DNA from: Poindextera sp963719975
Lineage (GTDB): Bacteria; Pseudomonadota; Alphaproteobacteria; Caulobacterales; Caulobacteraceae
Direction: 5' to 3'
Length of the DNA: 64,000 bases
Assembly (NCBI GenBank): GCA_963719975.1
Contig: CAVRED010000009.1
Location: 1 to 64,000 of the forward strand
Below, one piece after another: positions 1 to 9,580 of this stretch (positions are counted from its first letter, which is position 1; every line of letters starts with the position of its first letter). Position numbers and translations under genes: made by a program. The notes beneath the pieces are model-generated. The model made no database searches. It was not told the origin of the DNA and worked only from the letters and a program-made list of their open reading frames with translations.

Positions 1-39
1 GTGCCCTTCGTGTCCTTCGTGTCCTTCGTGGTTGAATAG
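1..39. repeat. dispersed CTTCGTG hexamer-mosaic repeat, partial
   Basis: The window opens inside a low-complexity intergenic repeat made of CCTTCGTGT units and ending in GGTTGAAT. The same units, ending in GGTCGAAT, form the right arm of an inverted repeat at 29329-29420, so this looks like one end of the same dispersed family. The left part lies outside the window. Confidence 0.6.
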
Positions 40-134
40 GGCCGCCCCGCCGCCGCGGGGCCATCAGGTTCCCGCCACTCAGCTGTCAGCAGTCCGGCTG
101 GTTTTCGCTCCCGCCCGCGCATACCTTTCTGGCC

Positions 135-2399
135 ATGGCCAACCCCCCCGTTCCTGGTGGCGTGCGCGAGGCGCCGGCGCGGTTTGTGCAGGATCTGCCG
201 CCGACGCTGTGGACGCCGCACCGGCCCGAGCGGCCGGAGAAGCTCGAGGGCGGCCGGCGCTTCAAGCTCGTCTCCGACTACGAGCCCGCCGGCGACCAGC
301 CGACCGCCATCGCCGAGCTCGTCGCCGGCCTCGAAGGCTCGCGAGCACGACCAGGTGCTGCTCGGCGTCACCGGCTCCGGCAAGACCTTCACCATGGCCA
401 AGGTGATCGAGGCGACCCAGCGCCCGGCGCTGATCCTCGCCCCCAACAAGACCCTCGCCGCCCAGCTCTACAGCGAGTTCAAGGCCTTCTTCCCGGAGAA
501 CGCGGTCGAGTACTTCGTCTCCTACTACGACTACTACCAGCCCGAGGCCTACGTCCCGCGCACCGACACCTACATCGAGAAGGACTCGTCCATAAACGAG
601 CAGATCGACCGCATGCGCCACTCGGCCACGCGCGCGATCCTCGAGCGCGACGACGTCATCGTGGTCGCCTCCGTCTCCTGCATCTACGGCATCGGCTCGG
701 TCGAGACCTACTCGGCCATGACGTTCGACTTAACGCCCGGCATGAAGGTCGACGAGAAGAAGCTGATGGCCGACCTGGTCGCCCAGCAGTACCGCCGCAA
801 CGACCAGTCCTTCGAGCGCGGCTCCTTCCGCCGCCGCGGCGACACCATCGAGATCTTCCCCTCCCACTTCGAGGACCGCGCCTGGCGCATCCTGATGTTC
901 GGCGACGAGATCGAGGGCATCGTCGAGTTCGACCCCCTCACCGGCAAGAAGACCGCCGACCTGCCCGGCGTGCGCGTCTACGCCAACAGCCACTACGTCA
1001 CGCCCCGCCCGACGCTTCGCCAGGCGATCAACCTGATCAAGATCGAGCTGAAGGAGCGGCTCGACTGGCTGGTCGCCGAGGGCAAGCTGCTCGAGGCCCA
1101 GCGGCTGGAGCAGCGCACCACCTTCGACCTCGAGATGATCGAGGCCACCGGCTCCTGCGCCGGCATCGAGAACTATTCCCGCTACCTCACCGGCCGCAAA
1201 CCCGGCGAGCCGCCGCCCACCTTCTTCGAATACATCCCCGACAACGCCCTCCTCTTCGTCGACGAGAGCCACCAGACCGTCCCGCAGCTCGGCGCCATGT
1301 ACCGCGGCGACTACCGGCGGAAGTTCACCCTCGCCGAATACGGCTTCCGCCTGCCCTCCTGCATGGACAACCGCCCCTTACGCTTCGAGGAGTGGGAGGC
1401 GATGCGGCCGGACTCGGTGTTCGTCTCCGCCACCCCCGGCCCCTGGGAGATGCAGCGCACCTCCGGCGTCTTCGCCGAGCAGGTGATCCGCCCCACCGGC
1501 CTCATCGACCCGCCGGTGGAGATCCGCCCGGTCTCCAAGACCCCCGAGGGCGCCGCCTTCAGCCAGGTCGACGACGTCATCGCCGAGTGCCGCGACGTGG
1601 CCAAGCACGGCTACCGCGTGCTGGTCACCGTGCTGACCAAGAAGATGGCCGAGGACCTCACCGAGTACATGCACGAGCAGGGCCTGCGCGTGCGCTACAT
1701 GCACTCCGACGTCGACACCCTGGAGCGGATCGAGATCATCCGCGACCTCCGCCTCGGCGCCTTCGACGTGCTGGTCGGCATCAACCTCTTGCGCGAGGGC
1801 CTGGACATCCCCGAGTGCGGCCTCGTCGCCATCCTCGACGCCGACAAGGAGGGCTTCCTCCGCTCGGAGACCAGCCTGATCCAGACCATCGGCCGCGCCG
1901 CCCGCAACATCGACGGCGCGCGTGATCCTCTACGCCGACAGCGTGACCGGCTCGATGGAGCGGGCCATGGCCGAGACCAAGCGCCGGCGCGAGAAGCAGG
2001 ACGAGTTCAACCTCGCCAACGGGATCACCCCGGAGAGCATCAAGAGCTCGATCAAGGACATCCTCGCCAGCCCCTACGAACGCGACCACGTCCGCATCGA
2101 AGTCGGCGTCGCCGAAGACGACGAGCCCGTTCCTAGGCTCCAACTTCCAAGCGACCCTGAGGGACCTGGAAAGCCGCATGCGCGAAGCGGCGGGGAACCT
2201 GGAGTTCGAGGAGGCGGCAAGGCTGCGGGACGAGATCAAGCGGCTGAAGCTGCTGGACCTGGAGTTCGCGAACGATGCGCTGACGGGGGCAGGTGAGCAG
2301 GTGGACACGACGGCGCCGAAGCGGATGCGGACGCAGGCGCGAGCGGCGGCGGCGGAGCGGTTCAGGAAGGGCGGAAGAGCGCGGGGGCGGCGGTACTAG
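135..2399 (+). CDS. uvrB: UvrABC excision nuclease subunit B (frame broken)
   Basis: DNA-damage recognition helicase of nucleotide excision repair; UvrA loads it on damaged DNA and it then recruits UvrC. Visible in order: Walker A GVTGSGKTF near residue 78, the beta-hairpin YYDYYQPEAYVP, the DESH helicase motif near residue 375, NLLREGLDIPE, the arginine-finger motif IGRAARN, and a C-terminal UVR domain with NLEFEEAARLRDEIKRL. Full span is about 755 codons, normal for alphaproteobacteria. The frame changes near 340, 1917 and 2130, but both sides of each break match UvrB, so assembly indels are likelier than decay. ATG at 135 is chosen because the in-frame N-terminus runs smoothly into the first domain. 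Confidence 0.95.
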
Positions 2400-2484
2400 G
2401 TTGCGCGTTCGGGCCACGCCTGGCTCCTGAAATCGGATGCGCTCGGCAACCTCGGATCCCTGCCACCACGTCGGCCGCGCTCAG

Positions 2485-2989
2485 CTAGCGTCTTGCCGCT
2501 AGGCTCAAGAGCCTCACAAACAGGTTTCGAGAGTACAACCGCACCACCCGGCGAACCGCTCTCGGTGTCCGACATCGATGAATGTCGTCGAGAAAGCTTA
2601 GGAACACGTCGCCCTTCAAGGGGCTTTGGCTTCGAAACCCTTGCCAAGCCTCGTTGTAGGACGCCCCCCTCAAATTGAACGCATAGAGAGTATCGTCGTC
2701 TCCTTCTCCAGTACAATACGACATCCAGAGTGCAAAAACACTTCGGTCTAGGAACCCTCTCCGAAAGGCATAAAACTCGTCAAACAGCAGAGTGAAGTAC
2801 TCTCTGTAGATCTGATCCGCGTCAGCCGACAGAACCCTCTGGCTGCTAGATGCGTCGAGTGCGTCAGCCAACTTCGTTCGCCAGGTAATATCTAAACGCC
2901 ATCTCCGCGATCTTCCTTGCCGATATGCTTGGGTTTCGCAGATGTTCTCTGACGCGATTGATCTCGGCTATGGGAACGTGTGTGCCCAA
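2485..2989 (-). CDS. orphan hypothetical protein (one frame change)
   Basis: Not recognised. The downstream 128 codons are rich in aromatic residues (IYREYFTLLFDEFYAFRRGF) and look like a soluble helical protein. Upstream, another frame continues convincingly (INRVREHL...KIAEMAFRYYLANEVG) and stops at about 2872 where the second frame begins, so I join them through one frame change. The start is uncertain; TTG at 2989 lies just past the stop of the preceding minus-strand gene. Base composition is visibly less GC-rich than the flanking genes, a hint of acquisition. No function can be assigned. Confidence 0.5.
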
Positions 2990-2997
2990 GGGAGCGC

Positions 2998-3582
2998 TTA
3001 GTCCTCCACCGGCGGAGGCGGAATCGGCGTCGTGACGACCGCGTCTTCGTCAACGAAGGCGGTCACCGTCTGCCCCTTCTGGATCACCACGTCGGAGCCG
3101 TGTTTGATAAGGCCGAGCGGGCCGAACAGGATGGTGAGGACGACCGTGGCCGTCACGCCGTTCTTGCCCTCCTCGCCCTTTGAGCCGCGCAGGCGCACGT
3201 GAGCGTCGCCGATGCGGATGTAGTCGAAGCGCACACTCAGCTGTCCGGCCTTGCCCATCATGCCGCGATGCTCGGCGGCGGTAACTTCGCCCTTGCCGCG
3301 ATAGCCGGGGGGTAGAACTGTGCCGTCTGGCAGGGTGATCGGATCGTCGGTCGTGATCGAGAACTCGTCACCTGCCGCGGCCGTGGCCGACGACAGCTGC
3401 TCGTTGAAGTGCACGCGAACTTCGGTGCCTTCAGGAATGGTGACGTGCTGCGCAGCGCTTGCCGGAGCGGCCGGCTGCGGCGCCGCTGGAATCGGCGCCT
3501 GCGCGTGGACGACCCCAACCAGAATGGCCGCAGCAACGACCGAGAGTGCGGCCGTCAACTGCCCGTGTCGCCGCTCACCCAT
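2998..3582 (-). CDS. exported hypothetical protein
   Basis: A 194-aa protein starting MGERRHG at 3582, with a signal peptide (hydrophobic stretch near residues 12-27, cleavage likely after VHA) and an Ala/Pro-rich linker. The mature part has a beta-rich look: EGTEVRVHFNEQLSSATA, then LPDGTVLPPGYRGKGEV, then a short hydrophobic VTATVVLTILFGPLGLI segment and a Pro-rich tail. This resembles small periplasmic or cell-envelope beta proteins that carry a possible glycine-bearing hydrophobic loop. No enzymatic motif is seen. An in-frame extension to 3813 exists but begins before the signal peptide and is not supported. Confidence 0.65.
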   Translation of the reverse strand: MGERRHGQLTAALSVVAAAILVGVVHAQAPIPAAPQPAAPASAAQHVTIPEGTEVRVHFNEQLSSATAAAGDEFSITTDDPITLPDGTVLPPGYRGKGEVTAAEHRGMMGKAGQLSVRFDYIRIGDAHVRLRGSKGEEGKNGVTATVVLTILFGPLGLIKHGSDVVIQKGQTVTAFVDEDAVVTTPIPPPPVED

Positions 3583-3721
3583 GATCTTCGCCCCCGCCCC
3601 ACGGCACCTAACTGCTGATCGACGCTGTAAGCAAGGTTCAACCTTAGGCGGAGGCCGCGCCGCGCGCTCTACGACTGGCCGAGCGCTGGAGCGGTCCACG
3701 CTTCGAAGCGTGCGGAGGTCC

Positions 3722-4350
3722 TCAGGACCGACCCACCGCCGCCTCAGACCTCTCAACCGCCCGCCTGTAGGCTTCGCGTCCCGTGGTGCGGGCCAAGTAG
3801 GCCTGCTCGGCATCGCTGAGCGTGATCCCCGCCCATTTCGTGCCCAGCACCAGGGCGTAGGTCACCGAGATGTCGGCGGCGGTGAACGTCTCGCCGGCGA
3901 GGTAGGGCGAGCGCGCGAGCTGGCGTGTCACCAACCTCAGCCGGGTCTCGAACACGTCCAGCGCCTGGGCGGCGCTCCAGTTGTTCCGCTCCGCCTCGGG
4001 GGCGAAATGGCGCGCGCCGATGACGAAGAAGACGGAGGCGGCGAGGCCGGCTTCACCGAGGTGGAGGAACTGCTGGTAGGCCGGGAAGGCCGGATCGTCC
4101 GGCGGCGGCGCCAGCGGCGTCGGCCCGTAGCGGGCGATCAGGTACTCGCTGATCGCCACCGACTCGACCATCGTGACATCGCCGTCCTGCATCACCGGGA
4201 TGAACCCGCCGGGTTCACGGCCAGGAACGCCGGCTCCTCGGGGTTGTTCAGGAGGTCCACGTACCGCAGGCGATAGGCGAGCCCCATCTCCTCCATCAGC
4301 CAGGTGACCCGGAGCGACCGCGACGTCCCTCCGCCCCAGATGGTGATCAT
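3722..4350 (-). CDS. glutathione S-transferase family protein (one frame change)
   Basis: Cytosolic GST-fold enzyme that probably conjugates or reduces substrates with glutathione. The N-terminal thioredoxin-like part begins MITIWGGGTSRSLRVTWLMEEMG and reaches the cis-proline region NPAG; the frame then changes near 4207 and continues IPVMQDGD, then VESVAISEYLIARYG, the glutathione-contacting E-S pair. The all-alpha C-terminal domain contains the N-capping box TFTAADISVTYAL. Length of about 209 residues is normal. Specific substrate unknown. Confidence 0.85.
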
Positions 4351-4425
4351 GGTCCGCTCCTTTTGCTCCTGCGCCCGGCTCCGACGTGTCCGTCTGCCGA
4401 CTCTAGGAGTCCGGTTCTGCCGGCC

Positions 4426-5892
4426 CTAAGCCCACGGCTCCACCGCTTCGGTTCGCACCATCTCCACCAGGCGGTCGCAGCGGAGGCCGACGACGGCGCC
4501 GGCGGCGTCGCGGACCAGGGCGAGCTTGCTGGGCGAGAGCGGATCGTCGTCGATGACGAGGAAGTCGGGATCGGCGGCATCGCCCGGGTAGAGGCGCTTG
4601 CCCTCGCGCCAGGCGCCGCGGCGGGCGTAGAGCGTAAGGCCGCCGTCCTCGGCCTTGATCATCAGCCGGCCCATCGCGCCGATGATGCGGTAGTTGGTGA
4701 GCACCCCGCCGGGCGATTCAAAAACGCCGGGCGCGGCGGCGATCACCTCGGCCGCCGGGCGCGCCGGTCAGGGCGCGCGGCTGGGCGCCGATCAGCGTGG
4801 CGAGCAGCCGTGCGGTCAGCGGCGTCATGCCCTCGAACGCCGTGTTCGCGTGGATCAGGAGCGCGAGGTTCCGCGACGGCGAGACGATCAGCATGGTGTT
4901 CCAACCGCCGCCCACGCCGCCGCCATGGCCGAAGAACTCCTCGCCGAAGTCGCGCAGCCGCTGAAAGGTCAGGCCCCAGCCCTGCATGCGTTCGTCGGGA
5001 TGCCACTGCGGCGCGACCATCGCGTCGAACGTCTCGGGCTTCACGATCCCCGCGCCGCGCGCGAGCAGGGCCGAGGCGTAGCGCGCCATGTCCGGGATGG
5101 TCGATTGCACCGCGCCGGCGGCGCCGCCGCCGCGGATGTAGCGATAGGTCCCGCGGATGTTGGTTCCGTCGACGGCTGCTCGACCGGCAGGGTCTGGCCG
5201 AGGCGCTCGGCCAGCCGCAGATCCTCGGGCGTCGGCGCATGGTGGTAGGGGGTCGTAAGGTCCGGATGCGGACGATCGAGAAGGTCCGAGTTCGTCATCC
5301 CGAGCGGCGCGAAGATCCGCCGCCTCACCACCTCGGCGATCGGCGCGCCTTCGATCCGGGCGACGATCTCGCCGATCAGCGCAAAGCCGAAGTTGGCGTA
5401 GGACCACTTCGTCCCCGGCGGCACGTCCAGCGTGATCCCGTTCGGGAAGAGGCCCAGCAGATCGTCGTCCGGCTCGTCCGACCATAGGGTCTCGTCGGCG
5501 CGCGTGGCGTCCGCGGCGGTCGGGACCTCGCCGATGCCGGCCGTGTGGGTCAGCAGGTGGCGCAGCGTCACCGCCTCGGCGTCGCCGTCGATGACCAGCT
5601 CCGGAATGTGGTCGACCAGCCGGTCCGTGAGGCTGAGGCGGCCTTCGTCCACCAGCGCCATCGTGCAGAGGCCGACCATGGTCTTGGTGATCGAGCCGAT
5701 GCGCTGGCGAAGGTCGGGATGCTGGCGCTTGCCGCTCTCGATGTCGGCGAAGCCGAAGCCCTCGGCGAAGGCGAGGTCGGAGCCTTCGACGACCCCGACG
5801 GCGAAACCGGCGGGCTTCAGCTCCTCAAGGGCCGCGTTGGCGGCGTCTCTAAGACGCGCGGCGTCTTTCGGCGTGAACGGCATGGGCGACAT
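4426..5892 (-). CDS. serine hydrolase, beta-lactamase/class C PBP family (two frame changes)
   Basis: Member of the beta-lactamase-like serine hydrolases, which include D-aminopeptidases, esterases and EstB-type enzymes. The nucleophile motif SITK (SxxK) is near residue 68, the second motif YAN is in KWSYANFGFALIGE, and HGGGVGGG near the third motif position completes the active site. About 490 residues, so there is a C-terminal domain beyond the catalytic one. The frame changes near 5178 and near 4755. No signal peptide is evident from the N-terminus MSPMPFTPKDAARL, so it is probably cytoplasmic. True substrate cannot be told from sequence. Confidence 0.8.
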
Positions 5893-6025
5893 CTCCGGAC
5901 CAACGCCACAGCCTGACCCGCCGAGCGCGTCAAACGCAACGTTCGATTCCTTGATGCGCGGGGAAATTGGGACGCGGCCCCAATGTCCCGTGGAACAAGC
6001 GTCGGTATTCCTGTGATTTTTTGTC

Positions 6026-6051
6026 GGAACACCGCTTTGGGGGGCCGCGTT
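6026..6051 (+). promoter_or_regulatory. candidate EcfG (SigT-type) general stress promoter
   Basis: GGAAC at 6026-6030 and CGTT at 6048-6051 with a 17-bp spacer match the consensus of the alphaproteobacterial general-stress sigma factor EcfG (GGAAC-N16/17-CGTT). It lies 55 bp upstream of the start codon of the glycine-zipper protein at 6106, in the right orientation. The match is exact in both elements. Confidence 0.6.
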
Positions 6052-6105
6052 ATACCCTTGGTCGGGGGCGGCGCTTCACGCACCAAAGCAACAAGGAGAA
6101 ACAGC

Positions 6106-6462
6106 ATGTTCCGCAGTCTATTCACTGCAACTGCTGCGCTCGCTCTCATGTCGGGCGTCGCGTTCGCCGAGGACTATCGCGATCGCGACGACCCCAATGT
6201 CGTGGTCTACGGCCACGCCGAACCCGCCGCAGTTCACATCGTTCGCGGCGGCACGATCGGCGCAGGCGTCGGCGCCCTCATCGGGTGCCTCGTGACGCTT
6301 CCGGTCTGCGGCCCAGGCGCCGGGGTCGGCGCGGCGATTGGCGGCGGCACGGGCGCCGTCGCGGGCGCCGCCGTCTCGGCCCGACATCCGTACTATTACC
6401 GCACGCGTCGGGAGGATTACCCGCAGGCGCGCGCGGATTACCCGCCGCCGCCGGGCGACTAG
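6106..6462 (+). CDS. small exported glycine-zipper protein
   Basis: A 118-aa protein preceded by a good Shine-Dalgarno AGGAG 8 bp before ATG. It has a signal peptide with cleavage probably after VAFA. The centre is a Gly/Ala-rich segment (GTIGAGVGALIGCLVTLPVCGPGAGVGAAIGGGTGAVAG is the pattern region, residues about 47-85) typical of glycine-zipper envelope proteins, and the tail is Tyr/Arg/Pro-rich. Two cysteines in the zipper could form a disulfide. A candidate EcfG promoter upstream suggests induction by general stress. Related proteins are usually described only as surface-antigen-like or glycine-zipper proteins; exact role unknown. Confidence 0.75.
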   Translation: MFRSLFTATAALALMSGVAFAEDYRDRDDPNVVVYGHAEPAAVHIVRGGTIGAGVGALIGCLVTLPVCGPGAGVGAAIGGGTGAVAGAAVSARHPYYYRTRREDYPQARADYPPPPGD

Positions 6463-6485
6463 CACCCGACGGCGGACACTGGCGT

Positions 6486-6515
6486 GGGGTCCCGAGCGTC
6501 AGCGCTCGGGACCCC
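6486..6515 (+). terminator. strong hairpin between convergent genes
   Basis: A perfect 13-bp stem (GGGGTCCCGAGCG with its complement) around a TCAG loop, 24 bp after the stop of the glycine-zipper gene and before the 3' end of the opposing phosphatase gene. There is no long T-run, so it may act as a bidirectional hairpin terminator or an mRNA 3' stabiliser. Confidence 0.6.
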
Positions 6516-6538
6516 GTTGCATTGAGGGGGCCGACCCG

Positions 6539-7098
6539 TCAGCGGCCGTTCCCCGGCAACCGGATCGGCTCCAGCCCCAGGAACCGCGCCGGATCGCCGC
6601 CGAAGGTCAGGCGGGCGCCTTCCATCGGCTCGAACACCCCGCCCCAGGCGGCGTGGTCGGCGTCCACCAGGCAGCTCACCAGCGCGAGCTCGAGGTCGCC
6701 GGAGTGGGTGATGACCAGCACCCTTGCGTCCTCGCCGAGCGGCATGAGGAGATCGCGCCACAGCGTCGCCACCGCCGAGCCGTAGCGCCCGGCCGGGCCG
6801 CCGGCGCGCACCAGGCGGCCGAGCGCGGCGAGCGGCGCTGAAGTCCTTCCACCAGCCGCTGGCTTCCAGGTCGGCGATGACCTCTTCCTCGCCGAGCAGC
6901 GGCATCAGCTCCTGGTCGACCGCGAACCCCATCGCGAGCGCGGTCTCCCTGGCCCGGGGCACGGTGCTCGTCGCCACATAGTCGAACGGGCCGACTCTCC
7001 CCGCCGATGGCGCGGGCAAGATCGACCCCGGCCTGCGAAAGCTGCGAGCCCCCGCCCGCCTTGCGCAGACTGTGCCGCCGAGCTTCGAGGATGCGCAT
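6539..7098 (-). CDS. histidine phosphatase (phosphoglycerate-mutase-like) family protein (two frame changes)
   Basis: Short branch-1 histidine phosphatase. The N-terminal catalytic motif reads MRILEARRHS, where RRHS stands in for the usual RHG. Then come SQAGVDLARAIG, STVPRARETA (second catalytic Arg), and THSGD, which carries the second catalytic His. Total about 186 residues. The frame changes near 6996 and 6830, with family-like sequence on both sides. It resembles small SixA-like or phosphohistidine-phosphatase proteins, but the substrate cannot be predicted. Confidence 0.75.
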
Positions 7099-7485
7099 GG
7101 CCGAGGCTGTAGCCGGCCGGGGCGTCGGGTCGCAAGCGGCCTCACCGAGAGCGCCGCGCTAAGCGTTTTGCTGAGCGCCCCCTGCTGTGTGGTCTACTGT
7201 TCGAACCCGCGGCGTGACGACGCCTGTGGCTTGGAAACCAGGAGCGCATACCAAGCATCAAACAGCAGCCTCAAGCAGCAGCCAGCGTTCCTTCAGTCCG
7301 AGTTTCAGGTTCGTCCCGCCTGCGGGCCTTTCGCCCCCCGACATCTTTGCCGAACCCCGTGGCCCCCAACGGCCGACGGGCGTTTCGGCGCGTCTGCACC
7401 ACAACAAACCTCTCCCAAAGGGGGGAGATATGTACTTGACGGAACAGATTGGAGGGAGTAGGTTGGATTCATAAGGGAATCCGCC
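7099..7485. other. gene-free stretch upstream of the transposase
   Basis: No credible gene in these 387 bp. The left half may hold promoter sequence for the minus-strand phosphatase. The right half holds a G-rich palindrome followed by the 32-bp repeat at 7420-7451. I could not find a terminal inverted repeat that would mark the left end of the insertion sequence. Confidence 0.5.
7420..7451 (+). repeat. 32-bp repeat carrying ATG and TTGACGGAACA, copy A
   Basis: This segment matches the reverse strand of 10347-10378 at 29 of 32 positions. Each copy follows a G-run/C-run palindrome and contains GAGATATG, ACTTGACGGAACA. In copy A the ATG opens only a 14-codon frame; in copy B it is the start of a 64-aa protein. 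TTGACG could also serve as a -35 element. Confidence 0.7.
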
Positions 7486-8440
7486 ATGACCGACCTCCGC
7501 AACCCGATCTACCACAACGACACCGCCGCCCGTAAGCACCTTGAAGCCCAGCGCTGGCCAAACGGCCCTTACTGCCCGCGCTGTGGTGAGTGCGAGAACG
7601 TGAAGCGCCTGGAAGGCAAGTCCACGGCGCCGGGCCTGTGCTTCTGCAATTCCTGCCGCACGAAGTTCTCGGTGACGATGGGAACGGTGTTCGAGCGCTC
7701 GCACATCCCGCTGTCGAAGTGGATGCTCGGCTTCCGCCTGATGGCGTCAACCAAAAAGGGCATATCGCGCGCTCCAGCTTCAGCGCTCGCTCGATCTTAA
7801 GTCTTACAAGTCCGCCTGGTTCCTCGCCCATCGCATCCGCGCCGCAATGGACTTGCCGGCCGAGACGCCGGCGCCGCTCGGCGGCGAGGGCAAGGTCGTG
7901 GAGGCCGACGAAACGGTGATCGGGGGCAAGGAAAAGAACAAGCGCCTCTCCAAGCGCAACCCGAAGAACATCGGCGCGGTAGGCAAACAGATTGCCTTCA
8001 CGCTGGTCGAGCGCGGCGGCCGCGCCCGCTCGTTCCACGTCGCTAACGTGAGCGGCGCAACGCTTGGCCCGATCATCCGCAAACATGTCAGTCGCAAGTC
8101 CGCGCTGATGACCGACGATGCGGGCCAATATCGCCCCATCGGTGAAGAGTTCGCGCGCCACGAAGCGGTCAACCATGGGATCGAGGAATACGTGCGCGGT
8201 GAAGCTCTATTCAAACACCGTGGAGAGCTCTTTTCAGCATCCTGAAGCGCGGCGTGTACGGGACGTTCCACCACGTCTCGCGAAGCCCATCTGCACCGCT
8301 ACCTTGCGGAATTTGACTTCCGCTACAACACCCGCGCAGCGCTCGGCGTGGACGACACCCAACGCACCGACGAAGCCATCAAGGGCTCAACCGGCAAGCG
8401 CCTGACCTATCGGCGGATTGGTCAAAGCCCGCACACTTAA
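7486..8440 (+). pseudogene. IS1595-family (ISXO2-like) transposase, frame broken
   Basis: N-terminal zinc ribbon with CPRCGE and CNSCRTKF (paired CxxC), typical of IS1595 transposases, then a DDE domain. The acidic residues are visible in VVEADETVIGG and MTDDAGQY, and the late block SILKRGVYGTFHHVS..HLHRYLAEFDFRYN carries the final catalytic region. The frame changes near 7768, 8200, 8230 and 8280, so no intact protein is read as given. It may be a decayed insertion sequence or another victim of the indels seen in housekeeping genes. Terminal inverted repeats and target duplications were not found. Confidence 0.85.
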
Positions 8441-8600
8441 GCAGAAGGGGAGGCGGATAGTGGCGCTGCGTCGCAAGAGGAACCGCTTGACCCCCTAGGG
8501 GTTGTATGGTTCGCGCATCGTTCCCACTTTGTGTGCGAATCACGTTGACAACGAGTTATTCGCTGCGGGTGTCGCGAGTTGCCTGTCAAGGGTTTTTTCA

Positions 8601-8628
8601 TTGACTGAATCCAGACTCGCCGTAAAAT
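8601..8628 (+). promoter_or_regulatory. candidate sigma-70 promoter of the accessory genes
   Basis: TTGACT at 8601-8606 and TAAAAT at 8623-8628 with a 16-bp spacer lie in an unusually AT-rich patch after the transposase, about 100 bp ahead of the small gene at 8730. A hairpin (8648-8679) lies in the predicted leader. Confidence 0.5.
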
Positions 8629-8647
8629 CGCGCTACAGCGCGTTTGG

Positions 8648-8679
8648 TTCGAGGGGTTGATATCAATCAACCCCTCGAA
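8648..8679 (+). terminator. perfect 14-bp hairpin in leader
   Basis: TTCGAGGGGTTGAT, loop ATCA, then the exact complement, followed by TTTCGTTTTG. It looks like a rho-independent terminator. Its place between a promoter-like sequence and the gene at 8730 would allow attenuation; alternatively it terminates transcription leaving the IS. Confidence 0.6.
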
Positions 8680-8729
8680 TTTCGTTTTGTGATACTCGGG
8701 GGCCTAAGGCCGCGTGGCGGAGGTATGTG

Positions 8730-8906
8730 ATGCAGGAACTAGAGGCACTTAAGAAGCGCCTCTTCGTTGATAACAAGGTGAAGAACATTAAGTTCTTCCC
8801 GGGGTCCAACGGCGACGCGGGGCCCGAGGATATGGCGCGCGAGATCAACAAGTTCTTTGCCGATCCTGACGGAGAGGAAGTCGAAAGACGAAGTTGTAGC
8901 CCTTGA
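8730..8906 (+). CDS. small hypothetical protein (58 aa), accessory
   Basis: ATG at 8730 has a strong GGAGG six bases upstream. The charged product begins MQELEALKKRLFVDNKVKN, contains an IKFFPGSNGDAG turn and ends EEVERRSCSP. The final residues may be frame-shifted. It is 57 bp ahead of the next accessory gene and likely co-transcribed with it. No family recognised. Size and position would suit a small regulator or antitoxin, but this is only a guess from context. Confidence 0.6.
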   Translation: MQELEALKKRLFVDNKVKNIKFFPGSNGDAGPEDMAREINKFFADPDGEEVERRSCSP

Positions 8907-8962
8907 CCGGGACAACCTAGGATCTCATCAAGGCGCTTCGCCGTGTGCGGAGCGCTTTTCTT

Positions 8963-9542
8963 ATGTCCTTCGCTAAACTCTATGCCGCTGTGCAGCAGCA
9001 GAAGGGCCGCATTAGCACGGGCTGGCTTCGAGCTCAGGCGATTGAGCTTTCGCACATCACCAAGATCAAGGAACAATGGTCCTCGGTCATGGATGCGGCG
9101 GCGATACGGGGTTTCTACATTGAAGGACCCCTTGGACCCCCAGTGCCGATCAAGGAACACGAAGCCCTTATCGTATTGGCGCGGTCTATATGCACGCCGC
9201 TGGAGGCGCACTGGCGCCGGTTCGTGCTGGCGAAGGAACTGATGCACGTCTTCGACGAAGAGAACGAGAAGGCGGATACTCCGGGAAAAGTTCGACCGAC
9301 AGATTGAGAAGTTTGGGGATCCGAGCAAGCCAGTGTCGCCCCAGTTCACCGCTGAGGGCAAAGCTTACTGGCGCGCGCTCGCGGCGCTGTGCCCGGAGAC
9401 GGAACGGGTGGAATTCGAAAAGCAGCTAACGGCCGGTGAGACGAGCATCGACGTAGTGGCGGCCGCGCTGCACCTTCCCGTCGTTCATGCGCGCGATCTG
9501 TTCCGCTCTGACTTCCTACAGATCGTTCAAGCCTTGCTCTGA
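8963..9542 (+). CDS. accessory protein with degenerate zincin-like ELMH segment (one frame change)
   Basis: About 192 residues when joined across a frame change near 9285. The N-terminal half starts MSFAKLYAAVQQQKGRIST. The middle has RRFVLAKELMHVFDEE, which is placed and shaped like the HExxH helix of ImmA/IrrE-type metallopeptidases, but the first His is Lys. The C-terminal helical half (EFEKQLTAGETSIDVVAAALHLP) ends LQIVQALL. ImmA/IrrE proteins often control phage or mobile-element repressors, which would suit this accessory context, but I cannot prove the relationship. Lower GC than the flanking core genes supports transfer. Confidence 0.6.
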
Positions 9543-9547
9543 GGTTT

Positions 9548-9580
9548 GCGCCCCGTCTTCGGCCGGGGGCTCTTTCCTTG
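9548..9580 (+). terminator. GC-rich hairpin followed by TCTTTCCTT
   Basis: GCCCCGTCTTCGGCCGGGGGC folds into a short hairpin around TCTTCG-like loop sequence immediately after the stop of the preceding gene, followed by a pyrimidine-rich run. Confidence 0.4.

Noticed and set aside
7486..8440. Intact insertion sequence with defined ends
   Set aside because: I could not find matching terminal inverted repeats or a target duplication on either side, so I annotate only the broken transposase.
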